The translations under genes and the position numbers were made by a program. Source: Thauera aromatica K172 (GTDB taxonomy: Bacteria > Pseudomonadota > Gammaproteobacteria > Burkholderiales > Rhodocyclaceae). Taken from it: a stretch of DNA of 64,000 nucleotides. Under the pieces are notes generated by a model. That model had not been told where the DNA came from. It made no database searches and saw nothing but the letters and a program-made list of their open reading frames with translations. This document shows, one piece after another, positions 39,927-50,118 of this stretch; position 1 is the stretch's first letter; each line of letters starts with the position of its first letter. Where the stretch lies: contig NZ_CP028339.1 of assembly GCF_003030465.1 (NCBI RefSeq), forward strand, positions 3,232,041-3,296,040. Reading direction: 5' to 3'.

Positions 39927-42131
39927 CTATGCCGTGAACCAGGGCAGGCGCGCAAAGGCCGCGGCCGGCAGCGGCCGGCTGAACAGGTAACCCTGGCCGG
40001 CATGGCAGCCGAGCGCGCGCAGGATCGCCAGCTGTTCTTCGGTTTCCACCCCCTCGGCCAGGGTAGTGAAACCCAGGCTGCGCGCCATCGCGATGGTGGC
40101 GGACACGATCGCCCGGTCATCGTCGCGGGCACCGAGCCCGCGCACGAAGCTCTGGTCCACCTTCAGCTTGTCCAGCGGCAGGCGCTTCAGGTAGGCGAGC
40201 GAGGAATAGCCGGTACCGAAATCGTCGAGCGCGAGGCTGACGCCGAGCGCACGCAGCGCCGCCAGCTTGGCCACCGCCAGTTCGACTTCGCCGATCAGCG
40301 CCGATTCGGTGATTTCCAGTTCCAGGCAAGCGGCGGGCAGGCCGGTTTCGCATAGCACCGTTTCCACTAGGGCGACAAGGTCCTGGTGCTGGAACTGGCG
40401 CACCGACAGATTCACCGCGATCCGCCCGAAGGGCAGGCCGGCATCGAGCCAGGCGCGGGTCTGGCGGCAGGCTTCGCGCAGCACCCAGGCCCCGATCGGC
40501 ACGATCAGGCCGGTCTCCTCCGCCAGCGGAATGAAATCGGCCGGCGGAACCATCTCCTGGCCTTCCGGCAGCCAGCGCAACAAGGCTTCGGCGCCGACGA
40601 AACCGCCGCTGCCCAGGGTCATCTGCGGCTGGTAGAACAGGCGCAGCTCGGCGCGCTCGAGCGCACGGCGCAGGCGCATTTCGAGCTGCAGCCGCTCGCC
40701 GGCGGAAGCCCCCCACTCGGCGGCATAGAAGCAATACGCGTTCCGCCCCTGCTTCTTGGCCTGGTTGAGCGCGGCATCGGCACGCTGGATGAGCAGCGTG
40801 CCGTTGTCCCCGTCGCGGGGAAACAGGCTGATGCCGATGCTCGCGCTCACCATCAGCTCCTGCCCGCCGGGCAGAGCGAACGGCTGCTGGACCAGGGCAC
40901 GGATCTTCTGCGCCACGCCGACGGCATCATCGGGGGTCTGGAGGTTCTCGGCCAGCACCAGGAACTCGTCGCCGCCGAGGCGTGCGACGCGGTCGCTGCC
41001 TCCCAGCCCCTGCTCGAAACGACGGGCGATCGCGCACAGCAGTTCGTCGCCGGCGGGATGACCGAGGGATTCATTGATGTTCTTGAAGCGGTCGAGATCG
41101 AGCAGCAACACCGCGACCGCCCCGGAACCACCGCCCCCTGCCCGCTCGAGAGCGCGGGCCAGGCGGGCATGGGCGAGCAGGCGATTGGGCAGGGCGGTGA
41201 GCGGATCGTAATGGGCAAGGCGCTCGAGCTGCTTTTCCGCGCGCAGCTTCTGCACCGCCAGCGCCGACAGGCGGGTGAACACCTCCATGAACTCGAACTC
41301 GCTGCGCCCCAGCGTGCGCTGCACGCCGTAATACAGCGTGAAGGTGCCGAGGACCTGCCCGCCGCTATCGGCGAACGGAATCGAGCAGCAGCTGCGGATG
41401 CCGGCCCTGCCGGCATATTCGCGCAGCGCCGCGCTCCATTCGGGCTGCGCCAGCGCATCGTCGACGGCCACCATCTCGCCCCGTCCGGCCGCCGCCCCGG
41501 AACACCCGCCGCCTTCGCCGACCTCCACGCTCTCGATGAGCGCGCGGTACTCGCCGGGCAGGCTCGGCGCCGCCGCCACCGAAAAGCGCCGCGACGCGGG
41601 ATCGACCAGCAGCACCGCCACCCTGACCTCCGGCAGCAGCGCCTCGACATGCCGCGCCGCCAGCCCGAGGACATCGCCCAGCGCATTTCCCGCAAGCACG
41701 CAGTTGAGGACGTCGGTGCGGGCGCGCTGGAGCATTTCGGCCTGCCTGCGGACGGTGACGTCGGTCCACGAGCCGAGCGCCTCGAGCACCCCGGTGCGCT
41801 CGTCGCGCACCAGGTTGAGTTCGTCGTGAATCCAGATCATGCGCCCGTCGCGGCAGCGGAAGCGGTACTCGTGCACCAGCCGCCCCGCCGCGAACAGCTC
41901 GGCCTGGCGCGCCGCGACCTCGTCCTTCATGTCCGGATCGAGGTTGTCCCACCACCACCCCGGCGCCAGCGCCTGTGCGCTGCTGTAGCCGGTGAGACGG
42001 GCGACGTTGTCGCTGACCCAGGTAGCGGACAGGCGCCCGTCGCGTTCGCGAAGGCTGTACAGGATCGTCGGGCTTGCGCTCAGCAGGCGTCGCAGGCGCG
42101 CGCCGTCCGATTCATAGGGTTCATCGACCAT
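39927..42131 (-). CDS. PAS-GAF-GGDEF-EAL signalling protein
   Basis: 734 aa, soluble. PAS (about 20-130; GYSSAQAL and GSWTDVTVRRQAE), GAF (about 145-300), GGDEF (about 310-470; DPLTALPNRLL, LDLDRFKNINESLGH, RLGGDEFLV) and EAL (about 480-734; GAEALLRW, NLSVRQF, LEITES, DDFGTGYSS, KVDQSFV, EGVET). All EAL metal and catalytic residues are present, and the GGDEF site is canonical but lacks an RxxD inhibitory site, so it may either make or break c-di-GMP. Divergent from the giant hybrid kinase gene. Confidence 0.93.
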   Translation of the reverse strand: MVDEPYESDGARLRRLLSASPTILYSLRERDGRLSATWVSDNVARLTGYSSAQALAPGWWWDNLDPDMKDEVAARQAELFAAGRLVHEYRFRCRDGRMIWIHDELNLVRDERTGVLEALGSWTDVTVRRQAEMLQRARTDVLNCVLAGNALGDVLGLAARHVEALLPEVRVAVLLVDPASRRFSVAAAPSLPGEYRALIESVEVGEGGGCSGAAAGRGEMVAVDDALAQPEWSAALREYAGRAGIRSCCSIPFADSGGQVLGTFTLYYGVQRTLGRSEFEFMEVFTRLSALAVQKLRAEKQLERLAHYDPLTALPNRLLAHARLARALERAGGGGSGAVAVLLLDLDRFKNINESLGHPAGDELLCAIARRFEQGLGGSDRVARLGGDEFLVLAENLQTPDDAVGVAQKIRALVQQPFALPGGQELMVSASIGISLFPRDGDNGTLLIQRADAALNQAKKQGRNAYCFYAAEWGASAGERLQLEMRLRRALERAELRLFYQPQMTLGSGGFVGAEALLRWLPEGQEMVPPADFIPLAEETGLIVPIGAWVLREACRQTRAWLDAGLPFGRIAVNLSVRQFQHQDLVALVETVLCETGLPAACLELEITESALIGEVELAVAKLAALRALGVSLALDDFGTGYSSLAYLKRLPLDKLKVDQSFVRGLGARDDDRAIVSATIAMARSLGFTTLAEGVETEEQLAILRALGCHAGQGYLFSRPLPAAAFARLPWFTA

Positions 42132-42377
42132 GGAGAACGGCGATCCGGTTTCGAGGGGACGGCTGCCGATTGTATGTCACCCTTTGATGGCCGCGCAGAG
42201 GCTGCCCCGTTGCGGCCAGTCCACAGTGACATGGCCGCCGCCGACCGGAATACGCGCAATGCGTGCGCCGCCCCGCCGAACTCTCTATCATCGCGTCCTG
42301 TTGTTACAACTTTGTGCATCCATCCGGCGACAGCAACGATACCGGCACGGCCCAGGGAAACGAACAGGGAAGAACCC

Positions 42378-45300
42378 ATGAACCAGCGCCCCGGTGAGCG
42401 CGCCGGACACATCGACGCCGCGCCCGGCGGCTCCGGCCATGGACGCACCGTCCTCCTCATCCTGGCCCTGTCCGTCGCCTACGCGCTCGCCGCCCATGGC
42501 GGGCGGCTGATCGCAACGTCGTCCGCCTTTCCACCACCGCTGGCGCCGGCCGCCGGGGTGGCGCTGGCGGGCCTGCTCGTCTTCGGTCTGCGCTGCTGGC
42601 CGGGCGTGTGGCTGGGGGCGATGGCGGCGGCCGCGGGGTTCGGTGCGGGGCCGGTCGAACAGACATCCGCCGCCGCGCTCACCGCCACCGCGGCCACGCT
42701 GCAGGCCGTGCTCGGCGCCACGCTGACGCGAACGCTCTTCCTCCCCGGCCTGCCGTTGGCCCGGCCCTCCGCGGCGCTGCGCTTCCTGATGCTGGCCGGA
42801 CCGCTGAGCTGCCTGTTCTCGGCCGGCCTGCTCACCCTCGCCAGGGCCGGATTCGGGGTCTCGCCCGGGCCGCTGCCCGCGTTCGACCTGTGGCTGCTGC
42901 TGTGGTCCGGCGAGGCCCTGGGCGTCATGCTGTTTACCCCCTTGCTGCTGCTCGCCTGGCCCCGCATGAGCGCGGTCTGGCACGGCGTGCGCGCCCACGT
43001 CGCGTTGCCGCTGCTGGCCACCGCCGCGGTCCTGGCCACCGCCGCCGCCGTCGTTCAGCAGATGGCCGACGCCCAGCGCCAGGCCTACCTCGCCGACGTT
43101 GCCGAGTACGTTTCCCGCGACGCCCAGTACGCCCTCAGCGCCGCCCACGAGCGGGTGCGCGGGGTGGAACGCTTCCTCGCCGCCAGCCCGGACGTGGACG
43201 CGGCCGATTTCGCCGCATTCACCGCCCCGCGCGGCAACGCCATCGACCTCAAGGGCATCGCCTGGGCGCCGCGCGTGCCGCAGGAACGGCTCGCCGCCTT
43301 CGAGGCCACGGCCCTGCAACAGCTGGGCCTGCCCGGCTACCGGGTGTTCGAGCCCGACTACGAATGCCGCCCGGCGCCGGTCGCCCCCCGCGCCGAGCAC
43401 TTCCCCCTGATCTACATCCAGCCCGATATCCGCTTCCGCAAGTTCGCCGGACTCGACCACGGTTTCGAGCCGGCACGGCGCGGGGCGATGGCCGAAGCAC
43501 TCGACAGCGAGCGCGGCTTCGGCGTTGCGGTGGCGATGACCTGCCTCACCGGGGATGTCGAACTGCTGATCGACGTGCCCCACTTCGCCGCCGGCTTCGA
43601 TCCGCGCAACGCCACCCCCGAAGCGCGCCGTGCCGCCCTCACCGGCTACGTCGTCGGCATCGTCGACACCGGCGCCCTGTTCACCACCCAGCTCGACGCC
43701 GCGCGCAAGAGCGGCCTGGCGCTGCGTGCCGCGCTGGTGCGAGCGGGCGACGAAGAGCCGCTGCGGCTGGCGGACAGCTTTCCCCCCGGCCATGTCCCGG
43801 AGTGGAGCACGGACATCGACAGCGCGCAATTCACGCTGCGCATCGAGCTTGCCGCACTCCATGCCCAGGGCATCCCTTATCCACTCCTTCCCGTCGCCGC
43901 CCTGCTGCTCGGGCTGTACGTCGTCGCCTTCAGCCTGATCACCGCCGGACGCCAGGCGCTCACCGAAGTCGAGGTCGCGGCACGCACCCGGGCGCTCGGC
44001 GACAGCGAATCGCGCCTGCGCAGCCTGGTGGACAACATGGCCGCCTTCGTCGGGGAAACGACGCCGGACGGCACCATCACCGAAGTCAACCGCGCCGTCC
44101 TCGCCGCCGGCGGATTGCAGCGTGAGGCCGTGATCGGCCAGCGCCTCGACACCCTCTTTTGCTTCGCTCACTCCCCCGAAGCCCAGGCCCGGATCCGCGC
44201 CGACATCGAGCGCGCGGCGCGCGGCGAGGCCGTCCACCACGACGCCGACCTGTGTGCCGCCGACGGCACGATCATTCCGATCGACTTCATGCTGACGCCG
44301 GTGCTCGATGCCGACGGGCGGGTCGCCAAGCTCATTCCGTCCGGCGTCGACATCCGCGAACGCAAGGCGGCGGAGAAGGCGCTGCAGTCACTGAACCAGA
44401 ACCTCGAAGCCCAGGTGCAGGCACGCAGCGCCGCCCTCGCCGCCAGCGAAGGGCACCTGCGCACGGTCCTGCAGAACCTCAACGGCATGGTCTACCGCTG
44501 CCGCAACACCCCCGACTGGCCGATGGAGTTCATCAGCAACGGCGCCCGCGAGCTGCTCGGCCGGGATCCGGCGGAACTGCTCGCCGGGCACCCCTCCATC
44601 GCCACCCTGATCCACCCCGAGGATGCCGGGCGAGTCTGGCGGGAAACGCAGCAGGGGGTCGAGGCGCGCACCCCGTACCAGCTCGAATACCGCCTGCGCC
44701 ATGCCGACGGCGGCTGGCGCTGGGTGATGGAAAAAGGCCATGGCTCATGGGACGAGCACGGCCGGCTGCAGTACCTGGACGGGTTCATCACCGACATCAG
44801 CGCGCGCAAGGCCGCCGAGCAGGCGCTGGAGGAAACCAACCGGGACCTCGAGCGGCGCGTCGCCGCCGGCACCGCGGAAGCGGTCCAGGCACGCCGCGAA
44901 GCCGAACAGGCGAACCAGGCCAAGTCGGCCTTCCTCGCCACCATGAGCCACGAGATCCGCACGCCGATGAACGGCGTGCTCGGGATGCTGGAAATCCTCG
45001 AACACAGCGAGCTGAACGAGCACCAGCGCGAGCAGGTGCAGATCATGCGCGACTCCGGCACCACCCTGCTCGCCCTGATCGACGACATTCTCGACTTTTC
45101 CAAGATCGAGGCCGGCCGGGTCGAACTCGAGCACGCCTCCGTCTGCATCGCCGAACTGGCCGAAGGCCTGTGCGGCTCGCTGCTGCCGGTGGCCCGGCGG
45201 CGCGGCTGCGCGCTGCGGGTGTTCGTCGCCCCCGAGGTCCCCGAGCGCGTGCTCGCCGACGACACCCGCCTGCGCCAGGTGCTCTACAACCTGCTCGGCA

Positions 45301-48107
45301 ACGCGATCAAGTTTTCTTCCGGCAACCCCGACCAGCCGGGACGGGTATCGCTGCGGGTCACCATCGAGGAGTCGCAGCCGCTGCGCCTCGCCTTCCGGGT
45401 CGAAGACAACGGCATCGGGATGGGCGAGGCGACGCAGGCCCGCCTGTTCACCCCCTTCACCCAGGCCGACACCACCACCACCCGCCGTTTCGGCGGCACC
45501 GGCCTCGGCCTGGTGATCTGCAAGCGGCTGGTGGGCCTGATGGGCGGCGGCATCACCGTGGAAAGCCGCCCCGGCCTCGGCAGTATCTTTACCGTAAGCC
45601 TCCCGTTCGAAGCGGCCGCCGAACAGCCGGCCCGGGCGCAACCCGATCTGGCCGGACTGAACTGCTTCCTGCTCGAGCACCCGGAGCTCGATGCCGAAGC
45701 CTTCGCCCGCTACCTCGCGCACGCCGGCGCCACCGTACATCGCACCGCCGATCCGGCCGAGGTGCTGCGCTTCGCCTTCGCCGCCGCCGCGCCGATCGTG
45801 CTCGTTCACACCGAAGCGCAGCACGGCCTCCTGCACGACGGGACGGCACCCGGCAGGTTGCGCCGCGTGCAGATCGGCCACGGCCGCCGCCGGCAAGCGC
45901 GGCAGGACACCGCCGACGGCGTCGTCATCGACGGCGACGCGCTGCGCCGGGAGGCCTTCCTCAACGCCGTCGCCGTCGCCTCCGGACGCGCTTCGCCGGA
46001 ACGCCCCGGCGCCCGCGCGACCGACCTGGGGCCCGCCACGGCCCTGCCACCGCCCACCGTCGCCCAGGCCCGCACCGACCGGCGCCTGATCCTCGTCGCC
46101 GAGGACGACAGCGTGAACCAGATGGTCATCCTGCAGCAGCTCGCCCTCCTCGGCTATGCCGCCGAAGTCGCCAACGACGGCGCCGAGGCCCTGGCCCACT
46201 GGCATTCGGGCGGGTTCGCGCTGTTGCTCACCGATCTGCACATGCCGAACATGGACGGCTACCGGCTGACCGAGGAGATCCGCCGCCAGGAGCACGGCGG
46301 CCAGCGTCTGCCCATCATCGCCCTCACCGCCAACGCCCTGCGCGACGAAGCCAGCCGCGCCCGCGCCGCGGGCATGGACGACTACCTGACCAAGCCGGTG
46401 GCGCTGGCCAAGCTGCGCGCGGCGCTCGAGCACTGGCTCCCGCAGCGCGACGGCGGGAGCACCAGGCCCGAAGTGGCGCCGCCCAGGCAAGGCGGTGCGC
46501 TACCCGTGGCCCAGCCGGCGCCCGAAATAGCGCAGCCGGTGTTGGACGTCGCGGTGCTCGAGCGCCTGGTCGGCGAAGACATGGGCGCCGTGCGCGCCCT
46601 GCTCGCGAAATACGCCGGCACTGCCAGCGCGATCGCCGCCGAACTGGACGAGGCCGCCGGGGCGGGGGATTTCGCCCGCCTCGCCGCGACTGCCCACCGG
46701 CTCAAGTCGTCGTCACGCTCGGTCGGTGCGCTGGCGCTCGGCGACCGCTGCGCCGAACTGGAGCTCGCCGGCAAAGCCGCCGACGCGCAGGCGGTCGAAC
46801 GCCACCTGGCGCAGTTCAGGATCCTGTTCGAGCGGGTCGACGCCGAACTGGCCGCAATGCTGAGGGCGGCCGACGCCCCCGCCGCCGAAGATCCGGAGCA
46901 CGCCCTGCAGATCCTCCTCGTCGATGACGAAGCGTTCGCCCTGGAACTGCTCACCCGCCAGCTCGCCGCGCTCGGCTTCAACCGGGTCACCGCCACCGGG
47001 GGCGCAGCCCAGGCCCTGGCGCGACTGGCCGACCGCAGCGTCCATTTCGACATCGTCTTCAGCGACCTGCAGATGCCGGGCATGGACGGCGTCGAATTCG
47101 TGCGCGCCCTGGCCCAGGCCGGCTTTACCGGAGAGTTGGTGCTGGTCAGCGGCGAGAACGAGCGCATCCTGCAAACCGCGAACCAGCTCGCCCGGGCCCA
47201 CGGTTTGCGCGTCCTCGGCAGCCTGAGCAAGCCCGTCGCCCCGGAGCGCCTGCGCAGGCTGCTGGCGCGGCACACCGAGGCGTCGGCGCCGCAGCCGCGC
47301 AGCGAACGCAAGATCTACGCCCCGGAGGAACTGCAGCGGGCGATCGCCGGCGGCGAGTTGCTGTGCCATTGCCAGCCCAAAGTGAGCCTCGCCACCGGCG
47401 CGCTCACCGGAGTGGAGATCCTGGTGCGCTGGCAGCACCCCGAAGACGGGCTGGTCTTCCCCGACCGCTTCATCGGCGTCGCCGAAGAGCACGGCCTGAT
47501 CGACGCGCTGACGCGCGCCGTGCTCCTCGCCGCGCTGCGCCAGGCGCGCATCTGGCACGACGCCGGGCTCGACTGCCCGGTCGCGATCAACCTGTCGATG
47601 GACAATCTCGGCTATCCGGAATTCGCCGACTTCGTCGTCGACGCGCTGGCGCAGGCCGGCGTCCCCCCGGACAGTCTGGTGCTCGAAGTCACCGAGAGCC
47701 GGCTGATGAAGGACGCCCGCACCGCACTCGACGTCCTCGCCCGCCTGCGTCTCAAGCGCATCGAGCTGTCGATCGACGATTTCGGCACCGGGCACTCCTC
47801 GCTCGCCCAGTTGCGCGACCTGCCGTTCAACGAGCTCAAGCTCGACCGCGGCTTCGTGCACGGCGCCGGCCGCGACCCCAACCTGGCGGCAATCCTCGCC
47901 TCCAGCCTGGACATGGCGCGGCGGCTGGGAATGCGCACGGTGGCCGAAGGCATCGAAGACCGCGACGACTGGAACTTCCTGCGCGAAAGCGGCTGCGATG
48001 CCGCGCAAGGCTACTTCATCGCCCGCCCGATGCCGCTCACGGCGCTGGCCGGCTGGCTGCCGCAATGGGAAGAGCGCCGGCGCGAGCTGGGCCTGTCCGC
48101 GCCGTGA
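42378..48107 (+). CDS. MASE1-CHASE-PAS hybrid histidine kinase with two receivers, HPt and C-terminal EAL domain
   Basis: 1909 aa from ATG 42378. Domain order: MASE1-like membrane region (1-225), a periplasmic CHASE domain (about 235-500) closed by another TM, two PAS domains (about 550-670 and 685-815), HisKA with phospho-acceptor His near 858 (MSHEIRTPMNG), HATPase_c (NLLGNAIKFSS, DNGIGM, GGTGLGL), receiver 1 (LLTDLHMPNMDG, Asp near 1286), HPt (TAHRLKSSSRSVGA, His near 1440), receiver 2 (VFSDLQMPGMDG) and EAL (about 1645-1900; GVEILVRWQ, AINLSMDN, LEVTES, DDFGTGHSS). A full phosphorelay feeding a phosphodiesterase in one chain. The EAL signature is EIL but other catalytic residues are kept. 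Confidence 0.92.
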   Translation: MNQRPGERAGHIDAAPGGSGHGRTVLLILALSVAYALAAHGGRLIATSSAFPPPLAPAAGVALAGLLVFGLRCWPGVWLGAMAAAAGFGAGPVEQTSAAALTATAATLQAVLGATLTRTLFLPGLPLARPSAALRFLMLAGPLSCLFSAGLLTLARAGFGVSPGPLPAFDLWLLLWSGEALGVMLFTPLLLLAWPRMSAVWHGVRAHVALPLLATAAVLATAAAVVQQMADAQRQAYLADVAEYVSRDAQYALSAAHERVRGVERFLAASPDVDAADFAAFTAPRGNAIDLKGIAWAPRVPQERLAAFEATALQQLGLPGYRVFEPDYECRPAPVAPRAEHFPLIYIQPDIRFRKFAGLDHGFEPARRGAMAEALDSERGFGVAVAMTCLTGDVELLIDVPHFAAGFDPRNATPEARRAALTGYVVGIVDTGALFTTQLDAARKSGLALRAALVRAGDEEPLRLADSFPPGHVPEWSTDIDSAQFTLRIELAALHAQGIPYPLLPVAALLLGLYVVAFSLITAGRQALTEVEVAARTRALGDSESRLRSLVDNMAAFVGETTPDGTITEVNRAVLAAGGLQREAVIGQRLDTLFCFAHSPEAQARIRADIERAARGEAVHHDADLCAADGTIIPIDFMLTPVLDADGRVAKLIPSGVDIRERKAAEKALQSLNQNLEAQVQARSAALAASEGHLRTVLQNLNGMVYRCRNTPDWPMEFISNGARELLGRDPAELLAGHPSIATLIHPEDAGRVWRETQQGVEARTPYQLEYRLRHADGGWRWVMEKGHGSWDEHGRLQYLDGFITDISARKAAEQALEETNRDLERRVAAGTAEAVQARREAEQANQAKSAFLATMSHEIRTPMNGVLGMLEILEHSELNEHQREQVQIMRDSGTTLLALIDDILDFSKIEAGRVELEHASVCIAELAEGLCGSLLPVARRRGCALRVFVAPEVPERVLADDTRLRQVLYNLLGNAIKFSSGNPDQPGRVSLRVTIEESQPLRLAFRVEDNGIGMGEATQARLFTPFTQADTTTTRRFGGTGLGLVICKRLVGLMGGGITVESRPGLGSIFTVSLPFEAAAEQPARAQPDLAGLNCFLLEHPELDAEAFARYLAHAGATVHRTADPAEVLRFAFAAAAPIVLVHTEAQHGLLHDGTAPGRLRRVQIGHGRRRQARQDTADGVVIDGDALRREAFLNAVAVASGRASPERPGARATDLGPATALPPPTVAQARTDRRLILVAEDDSVNQMVILQQLALLGYAAEVANDGAEALAHWHSGGFALLLTDLHMPNMDGYRLTEEIRRQEHGGQRLPIIALTANALRDEASRARAAGMDDYLTKPVALAKLRAALEHWLPQRDGGSTRPEVAPPRQGGALPVAQPAPEIAQPVLDVAVLERLVGEDMGAVRALLAKYAGTASAIAAELDEAAGAGDFARLAATAHRLKSSSRSVGALALGDRCAELELAGKAADAQAVERHLAQFRILFERVDAELAAMLRAADAPAAEDPEHALQILLVDDEAFALELLTRQLAALGFNRVTATGGAAQALARLADRSVHFDIVFSDLQMPGMDGVEFVRALAQAGFTGELVLVSGENERILQTANQLARAHGLRVLGSLSKPVAPERLRRLLARHTEASAPQPRSERKIYAPEELQRAIAGGELLCHCQPKVSLATGALTGVEILVRWQHPEDGLVFPDRFIGVAEEHGLIDALTRAVLLAALRQARIWHDAGLDCPVAINLSMDNLGYPEFADFVVDALAQAGVPPDSLVLEVTESRLMKDARTALDVLARLRLKRIELSIDDFGTGHSSLAQLRDLPFNELKLDRGFVHGAGRDPNLAAILASSLDMARRLGMRTVAEGIEDRDDWNFLRESGCDAAQGYFIARPMPLTALAGWLPQWEERRRELGLSAP

Positions 48108-48232
48108 CCGGCGCCCCTCCACGCCCGCCGTGACCGTCGCGGCGTGCGCACGGCACTGTCGAACCGGCTACCATTGCGCCTGGCACGGCCTTCGGCCGGC
48201 CCCCTCCCGCCCCCGCTACCATCCCGATCACC

Positions 48233-48853
48233 GTGAGCCTTCCCCACCACGCCCCTCCCCGCGTTCCGACCATCACTGTCGGTCTGCGCCCCCACCCTTT
48301 CAGCCCGGATGCGGCCGCACCCGGCGGCGGTCCGGTCGGCCGCGTGCTGGCGACGATGTATGCCCCGGCCGAAGGCGGCGCGGTGTTCGAGTTCCGCCTC
48401 GAAGACTGCCGCGTCGACGCCTTGAAGATCCCCGCCGCGCAGCCGCCCGGCCCCGCCGACGGGCTGTGGCGCCACACCTGCTTCGAGGCCTTCCTCGGCA
48501 TCCCCGGCGAAGACGGCTACCGCGAGTTCAACTTCTCGCCCTCCGGACAATGGGCGGCCTACGCCTTCCGCGCCTGGCGCGAGCGCATCGCCGATTTCCG
48601 CCCCGGCGCCGAACCGCAGCTTCGCTGCGCGCGCCACGGCGACGGCCTCGCGCTGACCGCGCACGTTCCCGCCGCGCTGCTGCCCGCGGTGCCCGCCGGC
48701 ACCGAACTGCCGGTCGGCCTCGCCGCGGTCATCGAGCGTGCGGACGGGCAGCACGAATACTGGGCGGTGCGCCACGTCGCCGCCCAGCCCGATTTCCACG
48801 CCCGCGAAACCTTCGCCCTGCGCCTGACCACGGCGCACCGGGATGCGGGCTGA
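48233..48853 (+). CDS. DOMON-like domain protein
   Basis: 206 aa from GTG 48233. Contains TCFEAFLGIPGEDGYREFNF and SPSGQWAAYAFRAWRER, typical of a DOMON-like family of carbohydrate- or heme-binding beta sandwiches; the GEDGYREFNFSPSG core is strongly conserved in that family. No signal peptide is seen. Function unknown. It overlaps the codons just before the NamZ-like gene, with which it is probably co-transcribed. Confidence 0.7.
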   Translation: MSLPHHAPPRVPTITVGLRPHPFSPDAAAPGGGPVGRVLATMYAPAEGGAVFEFRLEDCRVDALKIPAAQPPGPADGLWRHTCFEAFLGIPGEDGYREFNFSPSGQWAAYAFRAWRERIADFRPGAEPQLRCARHGDGLALTAHVPAALLPAVPAGTELPVGLAAVIERADGQHEYWAVRHVAAQPDFHARETFALRLTTAHRDAG

Positions 48854-48857
48854 GCCG

Positions 48858-50078
48858 ATGCCCGCGTCGATCCGCTTCGGCCTCGAGCGCCTGATCGCAG
48901 ACCCGGCGCTGCGCCGCCCGCTCGCCGGTCGCCGCATCGCCCTGCTCGCCCACCCCGCGTCGGTGACGCGCGAGCTCACCCACGCCGTCGACGCCCTCGC
49001 CGCCCTGCCCAGCCTGCACCTCACCGCCGCCTTCGGCCCGCAGCACGGCCTGCGCGGCGACAAGCAGGACAACATGGTCGAGTCGCCCGACTTCGTCGAC
49101 CCGGCGCACGGCATCCCGGTGTTTAGCCTGTACGGCGAAGTGCGCCGCCCGAGCGCGGCGATGATGGACACGTTCGACGTGCTGCTGGTCGACCTGCAGG
49201 ACCTCGGCTGCCGCATCTACACCTTCATCACCACGCTGCGCTACGTCCTCGAAGCCGCTGCCGAACACGGCAAGACGGTCTGGGTGCTCGACCGCCCGAA
49301 CCCGGCCGGGCGGCCGGTGGAAGGCACCCTGCTGCGCGCCGGCTGGGAAAGCTTCGTCGGCGCCGGGGCACTGCCGATGCGCCACGGCCTGACGATGGGG
49401 GAACTCGCGCACTGGTTCGTCGCCACGCTGCAGCTCGACGTCGACTGCGCGGTGATCCCGATGGACGGCTGGCAGCCTGCCGCCGCCCCCGGCTACGGCT
49501 GGCCGCTGGGAGTGCGGAGCTGGATCAACCCCAGCCCGAATGCGCCGAACCTGTCGATGGCGCGCTGCTATGCCGGCACCGTGATGCTCGAAGGCACGAC
49601 CCTGTCCGAAGGCCGCGGCACCACCCGCCCGCTCGAGCTGTTCGGCGCCCCCGAGCTCGACGCGCACGCCCTGATCGCCGCAATGCGCCGCCTGGCGCCG
49701 CACTGGCTGCAGGGCTGCGTGCTGCGCGAGTGCTGGTTCGAGCCCACCTTCCACAAGCACGCCGGGCGCCTGTGCCGCGGGGTGCAACTCCACGTCGAGG
49801 ACCCGGCGCACTACGACCACGCCGCGTTCCGCCCCTGGCGCCTGCAGGCGCTCGCCTTCAAGGCGATCCGCACGCTCCATCCCGGCTACCCGCTCTGGCG
49901 CGAGTTCGCCTACGAGTACGAGTTCGACCGTCTCCCGATCGACCTCATCAACGGCTCCCCGCTGCTGCGCGAATGGGTGGACGACCCCGCCGCCGTCCCC
50001 GCCGATCTCGACGCGCCCGCCCGCGCCGACGAAGCCGCCTGGGACGAGACACGCCGCCCCTTCCTGCTCTATTCTTGA
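48858..50078 (+). CDS. NamZ-like exo-beta-N-acetylmuramidase (DUF1343)
   Basis: About 406 aa. Carries FGPQHGLRGDKQDNM, VDLQDLGCRIYTFITTL, DRPNPAGRPVEGTLL and LSEGRGTTRPLELFGAP, the DUF1343 signature; characterised members (NamZ) release terminal MurNAc from muropeptide glycans. No signal peptide, suggesting a cytoplasmic recycling role or non-classical export. ATG 48858 is preferred over 48843. Confidence 0.88.
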   Translation: MPASIRFGLERLIADPALRRPLAGRRIALLAHPASVTRELTHAVDALAALPSLHLTAAFGPQHGLRGDKQDNMVESPDFVDPAHGIPVFSLYGEVRRPSAAMMDTFDVLLVDLQDLGCRIYTFITTLRYVLEAAAEHGKTVWVLDRPNPAGRPVEGTLLRAGWESFVGAGALPMRHGLTMGELAHWFVATLQLDVDCAVIPMDGWQPAAAPGYGWPLGVRSWINPSPNAPNLSMARCYAGTVMLEGTTLSEGRGTTRPLELFGAPELDAHALIAAMRRLAPHWLQGCVLRECWFEPTFHKHAGRLCRGVQLHVEDPAHYDHAAFRPWRLQALAFKAIRTLHPGYPLWREFAYEYEFDRLPIDLINGSPLLREWVDDPAAVPADLDAPARADEAAWDETRRPFLLYS

Positions 50079-50118
50079 GCGCCCGCAGCCACCCCGGCAC
50101 GACAGGAGGCCTCGACCG

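Noticed and set aside
40386-42377. 664-codon N-terminal extension of the hybrid kinase frame
   Set aside because: It lies antisense to the PAS-GAF-GGDEF-EAL gene and has no family content; the real start is ATG 42378.
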